DNA of 64,000 nt, taken from positions 3,532,001 through 3,596,000 of the forward strand of contig NZ_CP127407.1 of NCBI RefSeq assembly GCF_030291075.1, written 5' to 3'. The stretch is from Stenotrophomonas sp. 57. Its GTDB lineage: Bacteria > Pseudomonadota > Gammaproteobacteria > Xanthomonadales > Xanthomonadaceae. Shown piece after piece: positions 31,298 to 39,701 of this stretch. The notes under the pieces are model-generated. The model was not told where the DNA came from, ran no database searches, and saw only the letters and a list, made by a program, of their open reading frames with translations. A program made the position numbers and the translations under genes. Within the stretch, counting starts at the first letter, position 1. The number at the start of each line of letters is the position of its first letter.

Positions 31298-33688
31298 ATG
31301 CGCGTCTACAACGGCGGGGCCCACGCCCCTTCAGTCCGCCTGCTGGTACGCAGCCTGATTACCGCCCTTTCCCTGACGCCGATCACTGCCGCGTGGGCCG
31401 GTGACCTGGACGATGGTTTCGCGCGGGTGCAGCCGGGAGACCCGGTCGAGGAATGGCGGTTGATCAATGACTCCCTGCTGGAAGTGCTGGGCGGCGAAGC
31501 CAACACAATCAGCGCCCAGGACACGTCACGCGTTTATCTGGAGCGCGCCATCGTCAACCGCAGCGGCACCTCCCAGCATGCGGTGAGCCTCAACGGAGAT
31601 GCGGGTCTGCAGGCAATTTCTACCACGTTCCGCGGCGGCGGGATCCATGTAAATGATCGTGCGCGGGTACATCTGGTTGACAGCCAGATCCTGGTTGCGC
31701 CCGACGGCATGCGGCCGGGACAGTTGCTGTCCATCGGCGTCGACATGGCATACAGCGCCGCCAGCTCGGCCTCGTTCAATGGCGAAGCGAGGATCGATTC
31801 CACCCTGATCAGGGTGGCCGATACGGAGACGCCCCGCGATATCGGCAGTGGTCTTGGCCTGCGCATGACCCATGGCCAGGCAGACCTCATCAATGGATCG
31901 CGGATCGAGGCGGCCAACGTTGGCGCGCTGCTGTGGGGTACCCGTTACGCCACGCCGGTGATCCGCCTGGGCGTGGACGGATCGACGGTGGAATCGGGGC
32001 GCGGCGCCGCGATCCGCGTTGCCGTGGATGCGCCCAGCGTGTTTGATATTACCGTCGCCAATGACTCGCAGCTGCGTGGCGGAGACGGCAACCTGCTGCT
32101 GGTCAACACGGAAAACGGCGCCACCCTGCCGGGCGAGAGCACGGTGAATTTCACCGTGGATGACGCCCGCCTGGCGGGCAACGTGCGCTTTGATGCGGCC
32201 GACGTTGCCGCCAGCGTCAATGTCGTCCTGCGCAACAGTGCACAGATCGATGGCCGCTTCATCAATGTGACCTCGGCCGATATCGGCAGCGAGAGCACCT
32301 GGCTGATGACCGGCGACAGCACCGTCGGCCGGCTCACGCTCGGTGCGGGCGGCACGGTGGCGCTGGGCAACGGCACCGCGTTCAACACGCTGCGCCTGGA
32401 TACCTTCACTGGCAATGGCGGCACGTTGCTGTTCAATACCCAGCTGGGTGACGACAGCGCACTCACCGACCGGCTGGTGATCGCGGGCGATGCCAGCGGC
32501 CAGGCCAACGTGCGCGTCCTCAATGCCGGCGGTGCAGGCGCGAAGACCGACCGCGGTATCGAACTGATCGATATCGGCGGTGCCTCCAATGCGCAGTTCG
32601 ACCTGGTCGGCCGCGCAGTGGGTGGGCAATACGAGTACTTCCTGGTCAAGGATGCCAATGGCAACTGGTATCTGCGCTCGGAACTGACCGCCAAGCCGGA
32701 CCCGTGCGTGATTGACCCGAGCCTGCCCGAGTGCACGCCGATTGATCCGGTGGACCCGATCGAGCCTCCGCCGCCGATCCTGCGACCGGAAACCGGCGCC
32801 TACCTGGCCAACCAGTTTGCGCTGGACCGGCTGCTGCGCCACACCTACCGCGACCGCCAGGGCGACGCTGCAGCGCCCGATGGCATCCGCGGCTGGGCAC
32901 GGGTGGAGTCTGCCCAGAGCCGACTGGGCGCCGTGGATGACCAGCTTGACCTGCGGGTGCACCGCTCGCGCCTGCAGCTGGGCGCGGACATCGGCGTGTT
33001 CGATGACAGCCGTGGCCGCATCGGCGTGATGGGCACCGCTGCACGCAGCAGCGCCACTTCGCGCTCGGACATTACCGGATTCAGCGCACGCGGCAAGGTG
33101 GAAGGCGGTGCGCTGGGCGTGTATGGCAACTGGGCCAGCGACGCCCTGTATGTGGATGCCAGCGTGCAGCGCGGGCAGTTCCGCAACCGTGTGCAGGGTG
33201 ACGGCCTGGCCGAAGAACGCTACGACGCCGATCTCTGGCAGTCGTCTCTGGAAGCAGGCTATGGCTTCGATATCGGCCAGATCGGTACGACCACACTGCG
33301 CCTGCAGCCGGAAGTGCAGCTGGTGTACACCGACGCCCGCACCGACCGCCACGAAGAGGACAATGGCACGGTGGTCCGCAGCCTGGGCGACAGCGGCCTG
33401 TCTGGCCGGCTGGGCGTGCGTCTGCAGGGCCAGGGCCACAGCACGGCCGGCGCTTCGGTCAGCCCCTATCTGCTGGCCAACTGGTACCGCGACGGGGCCA
33501 ACGACGGCATGGCCTTCGACGATGAAGTGCTGAAGGCCGGTATTCCGCGCAACCGCTATGAGCTGAAAGCTGGCGCACGGCTCGACTTCCGATCCGGCCT
33601 GAGTGCCTGGGGCGGCCTTGGCCTGATGCGCGGGGACCATGGCTACCGGGAGGTTGGCGGCAGCATAAGTGTTTCCTACGCTTGGTGA
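31298..33688 (+). CDS. Autotransporter (type Va) with beta-helix passenger
   Basis: 796 residues from MRVYNGGAHAPSVRLLV with AGAGGAGAG upstream; the open frame extends earlier but only through repeat DNA. A signal sequence ends TAAWAGD. The passenger (about 37-480) shows beta-helical repeats of the pertactin-like type (TSRVYLERAIVNRSGTSQHA, then NDRARVHLVDSQILVAP), a pertactin-like segment follows, then a Pro/Ile-rich linker (DPVDPIEPPPPILRPETG) and a C-terminal autotransporter barrel (about 540-796) with RGWARVESAQSRLG and terminal SVSYAW. The passenger is probably an adhesin displayed on the surface; no protease motif is seen. Transcribed toward the split fimbrial locus, ending 85 bases before its last gene. 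Confidence 0.92.
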   Translation: MRVYNGGAHAPSVRLLVRSLITALSLTPITAAWAGDLDDGFARVQPGDPVEEWRLINDSLLEVLGGEANTISAQDTSRVYLERAIVNRSGTSQHAVSLNGDAGLQAISTTFRGGGIHVNDRARVHLVDSQILVAPDGMRPGQLLSIGVDMAYSAASSASFNGEARIDSTLIRVADTETPRDIGSGLGLRMTHGQADLINGSRIEAANVGALLWGTRYATPVIRLGVDGSTVESGRGAAIRVAVDAPSVFDITVANDSQLRGGDGNLLLVNTENGATLPGESTVNFTVDDARLAGNVRFDAADVAASVNVVLRNSAQIDGRFINVTSADIGSESTWLMTGDSTVGRLTLGAGGTVALGNGTAFNTLRLDTFTGNGGTLLFNTQLGDDSALTDRLVIAGDASGQANVRVLNAGGAGAKTDRGIELIDIGGASNAQFDLVGRAVGGQYEYFLVKDANGNWYLRSELTAKPDPCVIDPSLPECTPIDPVDPIEPPPPILRPETGAYLANQFALDRLLRHTYRDRQGDAAAPDGIRGWARVESAQSRLGAVDDQLDLRVHRSRLQLGADIGVFDDSRGRIGVMGTAARSSATSRSDITGFSARGKVEGGALGVYGNWASDALYVDASVQRGQFRNRVQGDGLAEERYDADLWQSSLEAGYGFDIGQIGTTTLRLQPEVQLVYTDARTDRHEEDNGTVVRSLGDSGLSGRLGVRLQGQGHSTAGASVSPYLLANWYRDGANDGMAFDDEVLKAGIPRNRYELKAGARLDFRSGLSAWGGLGLMRGDHGYREVGGSISVSYAW

Positions 33689-33733
33689 AGCAGGTGCGTC
33701 AGGCCGTCGTGGGCGGCCTGGCGCTACTGAGGG

Positions 33734-33757
33734 GTAGATCCACGCCATGCGTGGATG
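33734..33757 (+). repeat. SMAG-type GTAG palindrome
   Basis: GTAGATCCACGCCATGCGTG followed by GATG, in the short gap between the convergent autotransporter and tip-adhesin genes. Confidence 0.85.
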
Positions 33758-33772
33758 CCAGACGGTCACCCA

Positions 33773-34786
33773 CTACCAGTAGTCGACGTCGAGCACAGCC
33801 TCACCGTTGATGATGCCGGGCGTAAGCGCATCGGTCGTGCGGTAGTAGCGTGCGGTGAACGCATGATCATGGGTGCCGCCGACGCCGGGGTCGAAATCCC
33901 ACTGCTGGCCGAACTGCACTTCTTTGCCGGCACGCAGCAGCTGCACACGCACGCCGCCGGCGCTGGAGCCCGCCACCGGGGTCAGCTGACTACCGGTGTT
34001 CGACGCATCTGCAGCGTCATGCAGCGACATCCTCGCCCGGGGCACGCTGGCGCCGCAGTCCATGCGTATCGCAACCACCTTTTCTGCTGCGGTGCTGCCT
34101 GGCGACGTCAGTTCGGCGAAGTTGACGTCGCGCAGGCTTTCCGTGGCGTCCTGCAGGGGGCATGTCGCGTGCGGGAAGGTCAGCTCGATCTGGATCGGCA
34201 TTGTCATGTTGAGCGATGGAAAATCCGGCGTCTCCATCTGCAGGCTCCCGGCCATCGCGTAGGTCCGCATCGGGGCCTTGCGCGAGAACGCTACCACCCG
34301 CAGGTTGAACGTGGCCGTCATGGGGCCGCTGCCTGCATCCAGCACGTAGGCCGTGGCAGTACCCGGCGTGAGGGCCACTTCTGGCCATGCCAGAGCCTGG
34401 AAAAACACGAACCCGAACAGCGGCGAATCATCTGCGAAATCGAACACCGGCACCGTCTTTCCTTGGTAGACGATGGTACCGGCGGCCCTCAGTCCAGGCA
34501 TGTCGAGGGTAAGTATCATGTCCGACATCCTCGGACCGCAGTTGTCGTACCACGCAACCCCCGCGCGATAATCCATCTCACGTCGTTCGTACGGTGGCGA
34601 GGATGTGTAAGTCCTGACGAAGTTCAATGGGCGGGCGGTGCCTCCCGTGCAGGCCGCAGCCGTGGCACTGATGCCCAGCAGGCACAGCAGGCTGCTCACT
34701 GCAGCCAGGCGCATGCGATTCAGATGCGAAATGCGGCGTGCCGGACTTGAACTTCCCGCCGCCGCGATTGTTGCCCTGATGCTCAT
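33773..34786 (-). CDS. Two-domain fimbrial tip adhesin
   Basis: 337 residues. A possible internal start at MRLAAVSS (residue 25) would give a cleaner signal peptide (ISATAAACT), but the annotated ATG overlaps the preceding pilin stop by four bases. The N-terminal domain (about 45-205) is unlike pilins and likely binds a receptor; the C-terminal domain (about 206-337) has the pilin fold with TCPLQDATESLRDV, a second cysteine (RMDCGASVP) and the terminal strand AVLDVDYW used for chaperone binding. This matches FimH/MrkD-type tip subunits. Last gene of the minus-strand arm. Confidence 0.85.
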   Translation of the reverse strand: MSIRATIAAAGSSSPARRISHLNRMRLAAVSSLLCLLGISATAAACTGGTARPLNFVRTYTSSPPYERREMDYRAGVAWYDNCGPRMSDMILTLDMPGLRAAGTIVYQGKTVPVFDFADDSPLFGFVFFQALAWPEVALTPGTATAYVLDAGSGPMTATFNLRVVAFSRKAPMRTYAMAGSLQMETPDFPSLNMTMPIQIELTFPHATCPLQDATESLRDVNFAELTSPGSTAAEKVVAIRMDCGASVPRARMSLHDAADASNTGSQLTPVAGSSAGGVRVQLLRAGKEVQFGQQWDFDPGVGGTHDHAFTARYYRTTDALTPGIINGEAVLDVDYW

Positions 34787-35292
34787 TCGTAATCCGCCGT
34801 AACAAGGATTTCAGTGGAGACCAGGCCTGCACTCGGCGCCTGCGCGGTCGGGAGGAAGTACGCTGCGCGCAGGTCGTAGCGCGCCGTGGCACCGGTAACC
34901 GGCACGTCGATGCCGGTGTCGCCGTCCTTCAGGTAGGTGCTGCCGCTGGTGCCGGACAGCAGCGAGATCGATACGCCACCGGCCGCATCTGCGGTGGCGG
35001 TGTTCTTCCAACGTGTAGCATCGCCATCGGCGGCGGTGCCGGCGAAGGACAGCACCGCCTTGCTGACACCCACGCAGCCTGTGAATTCCAGTGCGCCGGC
35101 CTTGATCTGGCTGTCGGTGCCCGGGGTCAGGTCGCTGGCCTTGACCTCATCAAGTGCGATCGTCGCATCGGTGAGTGTGCAGGTGCCCGGCAGCACCCGC
35201 CCGCTGATGGTGAGGGTGGCGGTGTCGGCCAGCGCCAGCGGTGCAGCCGCCAGCAGCGCGGTGCACAGGGCCAGGCGATTGAACAGGTTCAT
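34783..35292 (-). CDS. Fimbrial subunit of the classical pilin family
   Basis: 169 residues: signal peptide (MNLFNRLALCTALLAAAPLALA), the two pilin cysteines (GTCTLTDATIALDEV and GCVGVSKAVLS) and a C-terminal strand TEILVTADYE. It belongs to the type 1-like pilin superfamily. Between usher and tip adhesin it could be a minor or adaptor subunit, or the principal pilin of this arm. It starts 38 bases after the usher stop. Confidence 0.88.
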   Translation of the reverse strand: MNLFNRLALCTALLAAAPLALADTATLTISGRVLPGTCTLTDATIALDEVKASDLTPGTDSQIKAGALEFTGCVGVSKAVLSFAGTAADGDATRWKNTATADAAGGVSISLLSGTSGSTYLKDGDTGIDVPVTGATARYDLRAAYFLPTAQAPSAGLVSTEILVTADYE

Positions 35293-35330
35293 GCAGGTGC
35301 TCCTTGGATCAGAAGAATGAAGTCAGGACA

Positions 35331-37883
35331 TCAGAAGGACGTGGGCTCAACCGCGTCCAGGGCGGCCTGCAACGCAGGGCTGGGGGCTGGCAGCGGCGCG
35401 CAGACCGACTGGCTCCACGACAGGCCGTAGGCATCGGGCGCAGCCGGCGTGGTGTAGTGCAGGCGGCAGCGGTGCGGCCCCTCTGGATCGACAATCAGCT
35501 GGCCCTGCTCGGGCGCGCCGCGCAGCTGGATCACCCCGCCCTGCCCCACGGCGCCGTAGCTGCGGCCGCTCTCATCCTCGATTCGCGCGGCAAACGGCAG
35601 CGGCTGGCCAAGGGCATCGGTGGCATCGATGAACAGCGTGCGCTCGCGGGTGGCATTGAAGGCCACGCGCACGATGCTGCCGGCCGTGGGTGCCACCCGC
35701 TGCGAGGTCTGCAACAGTTCCACGTCCATCGAAAGGCCGGACGGGTCCAGCTCGATCTGGTTCCACTGGTAAGGGCTGACATGCGGCAGCAGGGCATAGC
35801 CGTTGCGGCCGACGCGTGCCTCATTGCCGTAGCCGATGCGGGCGCCCTGCGCGCCGTCAGCCTGCACCAGGGCAAAGCCATCGCCCACCGGCGCACCAAA
35901 GTTGACGCCGCCGCGGTGCATCACCACGCTGCCGGCAGCGCTGGCATTGACGGAGCTGTAATCACCCGAGCGGCTGTAGCCGGCGGTGACCGTGCCATGG
36001 CCGCCGCGGTAGGACGCATAGGCGCTGGTGCTGCCCGCAGCGTCACTGGCCTCACTGGCGGACACGCTGTAACTGAACTGCTGATCCGCGCCGGCGCTGC
36101 CACTGACACCCAACTGCGCCTGCTGACCGCGGTCGGACTGGGCCAGCTGCGCACTCAGGCGCGGCGCACGCGGTGCCGTGCCCAGCGGGAGGCTGAGGGT
36201 GGCGGCATAGCGGGTGTCCTGGCGGCCCTCGCCCACGCGCAGGCGCATGGCCGACAGACCCAGGTTGGCGCGGCCGATGCGGGTCTGGAAGCGCAGCTGC
36301 AGATCGTTCTGCTGCTGCGCGCCGTCCCAGTAGCGCACGTGCCCGCCGCTGAGCGAGAGCGTGCTGCGTTCGCCCAGACGCTGCGAGAAGTTGATCTGGA
36401 AGCGCTGCCGCGCGCGGCCGGCAAACCCCCAGTCATCGTTGTATACCTGGGCGAAATCATTCAGGCCCAGGTAGCCATGGGTGCTGTAGCGCAGCGCGGC
36501 CAGGCCGACGTTGGTACCGGTTTCAGCGATGTAGCGCTGGTAGTTCAGCCGGAAGCTGTTGCCGGCCATCTGCGTTCCGTTACCCAGGTGCGCACGTGCA
36601 TGGGTGATGTCGGCACCGAAGGCACCGATGGGCGTGTTGATGGCGCCGCCGAAGAGCGCGGACTGGAAGCCTTCGGCGATCTGCACGCCGCCCAGCGCGG
36701 TGAAGTGGTTGCTGATGCCTCGCGCATAGGTGGCTTCGGTAAAGCGCAGGGCCTGGCGCGTGCCGCGTGCGTCGCGCAGTTCACCGGCGGTGGCACTGAA
36801 GCGGCTGGCACCAGGGCGCAGCGCCTGCGGCACCGCCGAGAAGCTGACGTTGAACTGCTGCTGGCGGCCATCGGCCTCGGTGACGGTGACGTCCAGGTCG
36901 CCACCGAAGTTGGTCGGGTACAGGTCCTCGATCGAGAACGGACCCGGCGCAACGCTCACCTCGTGGATGACGTGGCCGTTCTGGCGGATGGTGACCACGG
37001 CATTGGTCTCGGCAATGCCCTGCACTACCGGCGCAAAGCCACGCAGCGAATCGGGCAGCATGCGCTCATCGCTGGCCACGCGTGCACCGGTGAACGACAG
37101 TGACTCGAACAGTTCGCCACCGGTATTGCCCTGGCCCAGCAGCAGCTGCGCATTCCATGCCGGCAGATCGCGCTGCAGGGTGCTGCTGATGACATCGTGG
37201 CGCGAGCCATGGGTGCCCTGGCTGAAGGACGCGCGGTGGCGCAGCCGCCATGCGCCCAGATTCACCCCGGTATTGAGGCCGAGATAGGTGTCCTGCTGGC
37301 CGTGGCTGCGGCTGTGGTTGAGGCTGTAATCGAAGAAAGCGGCCGTGACACCATGGTCACGCTGCGCCGGCGCCACGTAGCCGCGCGCGTTGCGCGCCTG
37401 CGCCGCATGCGGCACGTTCACCAGCAGCTGCAGGTTGCCGGCATCGAATTCGACGGTGGCACCTTCGACCAGCGCCGGCAGCGCGACGCAGCTTTCATCG
37501 TCAGGGTCCAGCGCATCCAGATAGGCCGCCTTCAACGGCAGACCACGCACCAGCCCGGCCGGCAGGCACGGGGTAGCCCCCAGCGGTTCCGGCGCCTGCA
37601 CGAAGGTGATATCGCGCGTGTCCAGGTACTGGCCGTTGATGATGACGTCCAACGGATACACGCCCGGCTCCATCGGGTTGCCGTGCGCATAGCGCTGCAT
37701 GTCGATGGCCTTGCCACCGATCAGGAAGCCCTCACTGAACTCCAGAGGCGCCACTTCATTGGCAACCGCCTGGCTGGCGATCGCCATCGCAAGGGCAATG
37801 GCAATGGCCAGCCCCAGCGGACAGCTGGAAGGGGCGTGCAACGCATGGAGATGCAAGGGGCGCTGAAGCATGGCGGCGGTCAT
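35331..37883 (-). CDS. Classical chaperone-usher outer-membrane usher (FimD-like)
   Basis: 850 residues from MTAAMLQRPLHLHALHAPSS; the start is uncertain (a second ATG is four codons later and the open frame extends 42 codons up). A signal/hydrophobic segment (GLAIAIALAMAIASQAVA) precedes the N-terminal usher domain (EFSEGFLIGGKAIDMQRYAH), with typical GVYPLDVIINGQYLDTRDIT, a beta-barrel with plug (INTPIGAFGADITHARAHLG) and C-terminal domains ending VCAPLPAPSPALQAALDAVE. Its partner chaperone is not on this strand but across the divergent promoter region. Confidence 0.92.
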   Translation of the reverse strand: MTAAMLQRPLHLHALHAPSSCPLGLAIAIALAMAIASQAVANEVAPLEFSEGFLIGGKAIDMQRYAHGNPMEPGVYPLDVIINGQYLDTRDITFVQAPEPLGATPCLPAGLVRGLPLKAAYLDALDPDDESCVALPALVEGATVEFDAGNLQLLVNVPHAAQARNARGYVAPAQRDHGVTAAFFDYSLNHSRSHGQQDTYLGLNTGVNLGAWRLRHRASFSQGTHGSRHDVISSTLQRDLPAWNAQLLLGQGNTGGELFESLSFTGARVASDERMLPDSLRGFAPVVQGIAETNAVVTIRQNGHVIHEVSVAPGPFSIEDLYPTNFGGDLDVTVTEADGRQQQFNVSFSAVPQALRPGASRFSATAGELRDARGTRQALRFTEATYARGISNHFTALGGVQIAEGFQSALFGGAINTPIGAFGADITHARAHLGNGTQMAGNSFRLNYQRYIAETGTNVGLAALRYSTHGYLGLNDFAQVYNDDWGFAGRARQRFQINFSQRLGERSTLSLSGGHVRYWDGAQQQNDLQLRFQTRIGRANLGLSAMRLRVGEGRQDTRYAATLSLPLGTAPRAPRLSAQLAQSDRGQQAQLGVSGSAGADQQFSYSVSASEASDAAGSTSAYASYRGGHGTVTAGYSRSGDYSSVNASAAGSVVMHRGGVNFGAPVGDGFALVQADGAQGARIGYGNEARVGRNGYALLPHVSPYQWNQIELDPSGLSMDVELLQTSQRVAPTAGSIVRVAFNATRERTLFIDATDALGQPLPFAARIEDESGRSYGAVGQGGVIQLRGAPEQGQLIVDPEGPHRCRLHYTTPAAPDAYGLSWSQSVCAPLPAPSPALQAALDAVEPTSF

Positions 37884-37954
37884 TCGATGCGGGCAAAACC
37901 GACATCGCTCGTGTTCGAGGAGGCCGCATCGTAGGCAGCGCCTTGGCATGATCA

Positions 37955-37975
37955 CATGCAATTTGTTGCAAAACG
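37955..37975 (-). promoter_or_regulatory. Left inverted repeat / TGCAA-N4-TTGCA site, upstream of usher
   Basis: On the plus strand ATGCAATTTGTTGCAAAACG (37956-37975). Its reverse complement matches the repeat at 38174-38193 in 19 of 20 bases. It lies 73 bases from the usher start. Confidence 0.65.
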
Positions 37976-38173
37976 ACAGCGGGGCGCTGCGGCGCGTGGA
38001 ATTCACCAATGCGCTTGTTTCAGGGCAATTCAGGCTCGTGCACTCGAGATCCGGCTGTCAATCGAATGACTTGCAGCTTGCTTTGCACCCTGAGGCTAGT
38101 GACGCACCCGGCCCGACACGTCGTTTTCTGACCCACCGCTTTACCGAAAGCACGAATGCAATGAACGCACAAG
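37976..38173. promoter_or_regulatory. Divergent promoter region between the two fimbrial arms
   Basis: 198 bases bounded by the 20-bp inverted repeats. No gene is visible in the gap 37884-38281. Promoters for the minus-strand usher arm and the plus-strand pilin arm must lie here or just outside; no strong consensus boxes stand out. Confidence 0.5.
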
Positions 38174-38193
38174 CGTTTTGCAACTAATTGCAT
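38174..38193 (+). promoter_or_regulatory. Right inverted repeat / TGCAA-N4-TTGCA site, upstream of pilin
   Basis: CGTTTTGCAACTAATTGCAT, with core TGCAACTAATTGCA at 38179-38192. It is 89 bases from the pilin start, mirroring the left repeat's position. Confidence 0.65.
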
Positions 38194-38281
38194 TTCAACG
38201 CGTCCAGCGTCCGGGAACAGTGTGCACCGTGACTGGACCACCCCGTGTGGCCCTTCTGTTTCCCAACCTAAGGACATTCCC

Positions 38282-38797
38282 ATGTCAAAGCGATTGAACC
38301 TGATCACCGCTGGTACGCTTGCGCTGGCCCTGTCGCCCACTGCGTTCGCAGAGAAGCTGGAAATCACCGGCGAACTGATGGCAAGCACCTGCGCGGTGGA
38401 TGCCACCGGCGGCACCATCACCGTGCCGATGGGCAAGGTGGATGTGGCGTGGGTGAATGGCGCTGAGCGTGCCGGCATGAAGAACTTCAGCATCGTGCTG
38501 GATTGCACCGGTGCCGGTGCCGCGCAGGACGTGGGGGTGCGCTTTGGCGGTACGCCCGATGGCAGCACCGGCAACCTAGCACTGACGGCGGCCTCCACCG
38601 CAAGCAACGTGGGCGTGGCGCTGTACGACGCTGCCGGCAACCACCAGAAGCTGGGCGACGATCCGCTGCAGTGGGTGAACATCCCGGCCGCCGGCAAGGG
38701 CCAGCTGGACTACACCGCCTGGTACTCCTCGCCCGGCAAGGATGCGAAGGCCGGCACCGCCAACGCATCCGGCGATTTCGTGGTGCTTTACAAGTAA
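38282..38797 (+). CDS. Fimbrial major subunit of the plus-strand arm
   Basis: 171 residues from MSKRLNLITAGTLALALSPT with AAGGA eight bases upstream. Signal peptide ends TAFA; mature chain EKLEITGELMASTCAVDATG carries the first pilin cysteine (ASTCAVD) and the second (VLDCTGAG), and ends NASGDFVVLYK with the usual C-terminal beta strand. Type 1-like pilin by length and pattern. Followed 49 bases later by the chaperone. Together they form a two-gene arm that depends on the usher encoded divergently. Confidence 0.9.
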   Translation: MSKRLNLITAGTLALALSPTAFAEKLEITGELMASTCAVDATGGTITVPMGKVDVAWVNGAERAGMKNFSIVLDCTGAGAAQDVGVRFGGTPDGSTGNLALTAASTASNVGVALYDAAGNHQKLGDDPLQWVNIPAAGKGQLDYTAWYSSPGKDAKAGTANASGDFVVLYK

Positions 38798-38846
38798 GCC
38801 CCCGCGCGCCGCCGCGGCGGCGCGTTCATTACCCGAGAATGATCGA

Positions 38847-39572
38847 ATGAAGATCCGTGCAATGACGTGGACAACCGCGCTGCTGGCTGGCGCACTGGCG
38901 CTGCCGGCATCGGCAGCGGTGACGCTGCAGGGCACGCGTATCGTGCACGACGCCGCGCAGGGCCGGGATGTCACGGTGAAGGCCACCAACGGCGGCGAGC
39001 AGGCGGCCATGGTGCAGGTCTGGATCGATGATGGCGACAGCCATGCCCGCCCGGAGAATGTGCGTACGCCGTTCCGGCTGACGCCCGCCGAGCCGCGCCT
39101 GCTGCAGGCGCATCAGGGCCAGGCCTACCGCGTGACCTATGCACCGCGGCCTTCGGAACAGCCGCTGCCAACCGATCGCGAATCGGTGTTCTATTTCAAT
39201 CTGCTGGATATTCCTCCCAAGCCCAGCGACGCCGCCGGCAAGAACCTGCTGCAGTTTGCCGTGCGCACGCGGGTGAAGCTGTTCCATCGGCCGGCGGGGT
39301 TGCCGGGCAGCGCCCGCGAGGCGGCGGGCCAGCTGCAGTGGCGTGCTGAGGGTAATGCGCTTCAGGTGAGCAACCCCAGCGCCTACCACGTGACGCTGAG
39401 CACGCTGACGCTGCCGGATGGCCGCACGCTGGAAGTGGACATGATCGCACCGGGGGGACAGGCCATGCTGCCGCTGCCGGCCGGTGCGGGCACCCCCGCG
39501 ACGGTCGCGTTCCAGTGGCTGGACGATTACGGCACCCCGCGCGATGCGGAAGCGAAGGTGGCCGCGCCGTAG
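38847..39572 (+). CDS. PapD-like periplasmic fimbrial chaperone
   Basis: 241 residues: signal peptide (MKIRAMTWTTALLAGALALP, ending ASA), domain 1 with VTLQGTRIVHDAAQGRDVTV, the conserved basic YRVTYAPRP and the hydrophobic strand ESVFYFNLLDIPPKP, then domain 2 (RTRVKLFHRPAGLPGSA). These are the PapD/FimC hallmarks, including alternating hydrophobics for donor-strand complementation. The stop TAG lies inside a GTAG repeat head (39569-39572). It should serve both the pilin here and the usher-arm subunits. Confidence 0.94.
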   Translation: MKIRAMTWTTALLAGALALPASAAVTLQGTRIVHDAAQGRDVTVKATNGGEQAAMVQVWIDDGDSHARPENVRTPFRLTPAEPRLLQAHQGQAYRVTYAPRPSEQPLPTDRESVFYFNLLDIPPKPSDAAGKNLLQFAVRTRVKLFHRPAGLPGSAREAAGQLQWRAEGNALQVSNPSAYHVTLSTLTLPDGRTLEVDMIAPGGQAMLPLPAGAGTPATVAFQWLDDYGTPRDAEAKVAAP

Positions 39573-39629
39573 ATCCACGCCGTTGCGCCCCCCCTGCGCG
39601 AACGGCCGCCGGGCATGGCCCGGCGCTAC
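39569..39629. repeat. Truncated SMAG head overlapping the chaperone stop, plus second palindrome
   Basis: GTAGATCCACGCC starts at 39569 and supplies the chaperone's TAG stop, then CGCCGGGCATGGCCCGGCGC ending in CTAC occupies 39607-39629. Confidence 0.75.
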
Positions 39630-39654
39630 CGGGGCGTGCACTTTCGTCGTGGAG

Positions 39655-39693
39655 GGGGTCAGAGCCCTTTGCGCAGCAAAGAGGTCTGACCCC
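39655..39693. repeat. GGGGTCAGA palindromic repeat, copy 2
   Basis: GGGGTCAGAGCCCTTTGC followed by GCAAAG and TCTGACCCC, a near-perfect inverted repeat like that at 30905. It lies between the convergent chaperone and recG genes and could also act as a bidirectional terminator. Confidence 0.75.
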
Positions 39694-39701
39694 TTCGGCT
39701 G

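Noticed and set aside
31526..33769. Long minus-strand frame opposite the autotransporter
   Set aside because: Antisense to a well-supported autotransporter; no domain.
37884..38281. Extension of the usher frame upstream to 38009
   Set aside because: It would cross the left inverted repeat and the promoter area and has no signal-like start; a later ATG gives a proper signal segment.
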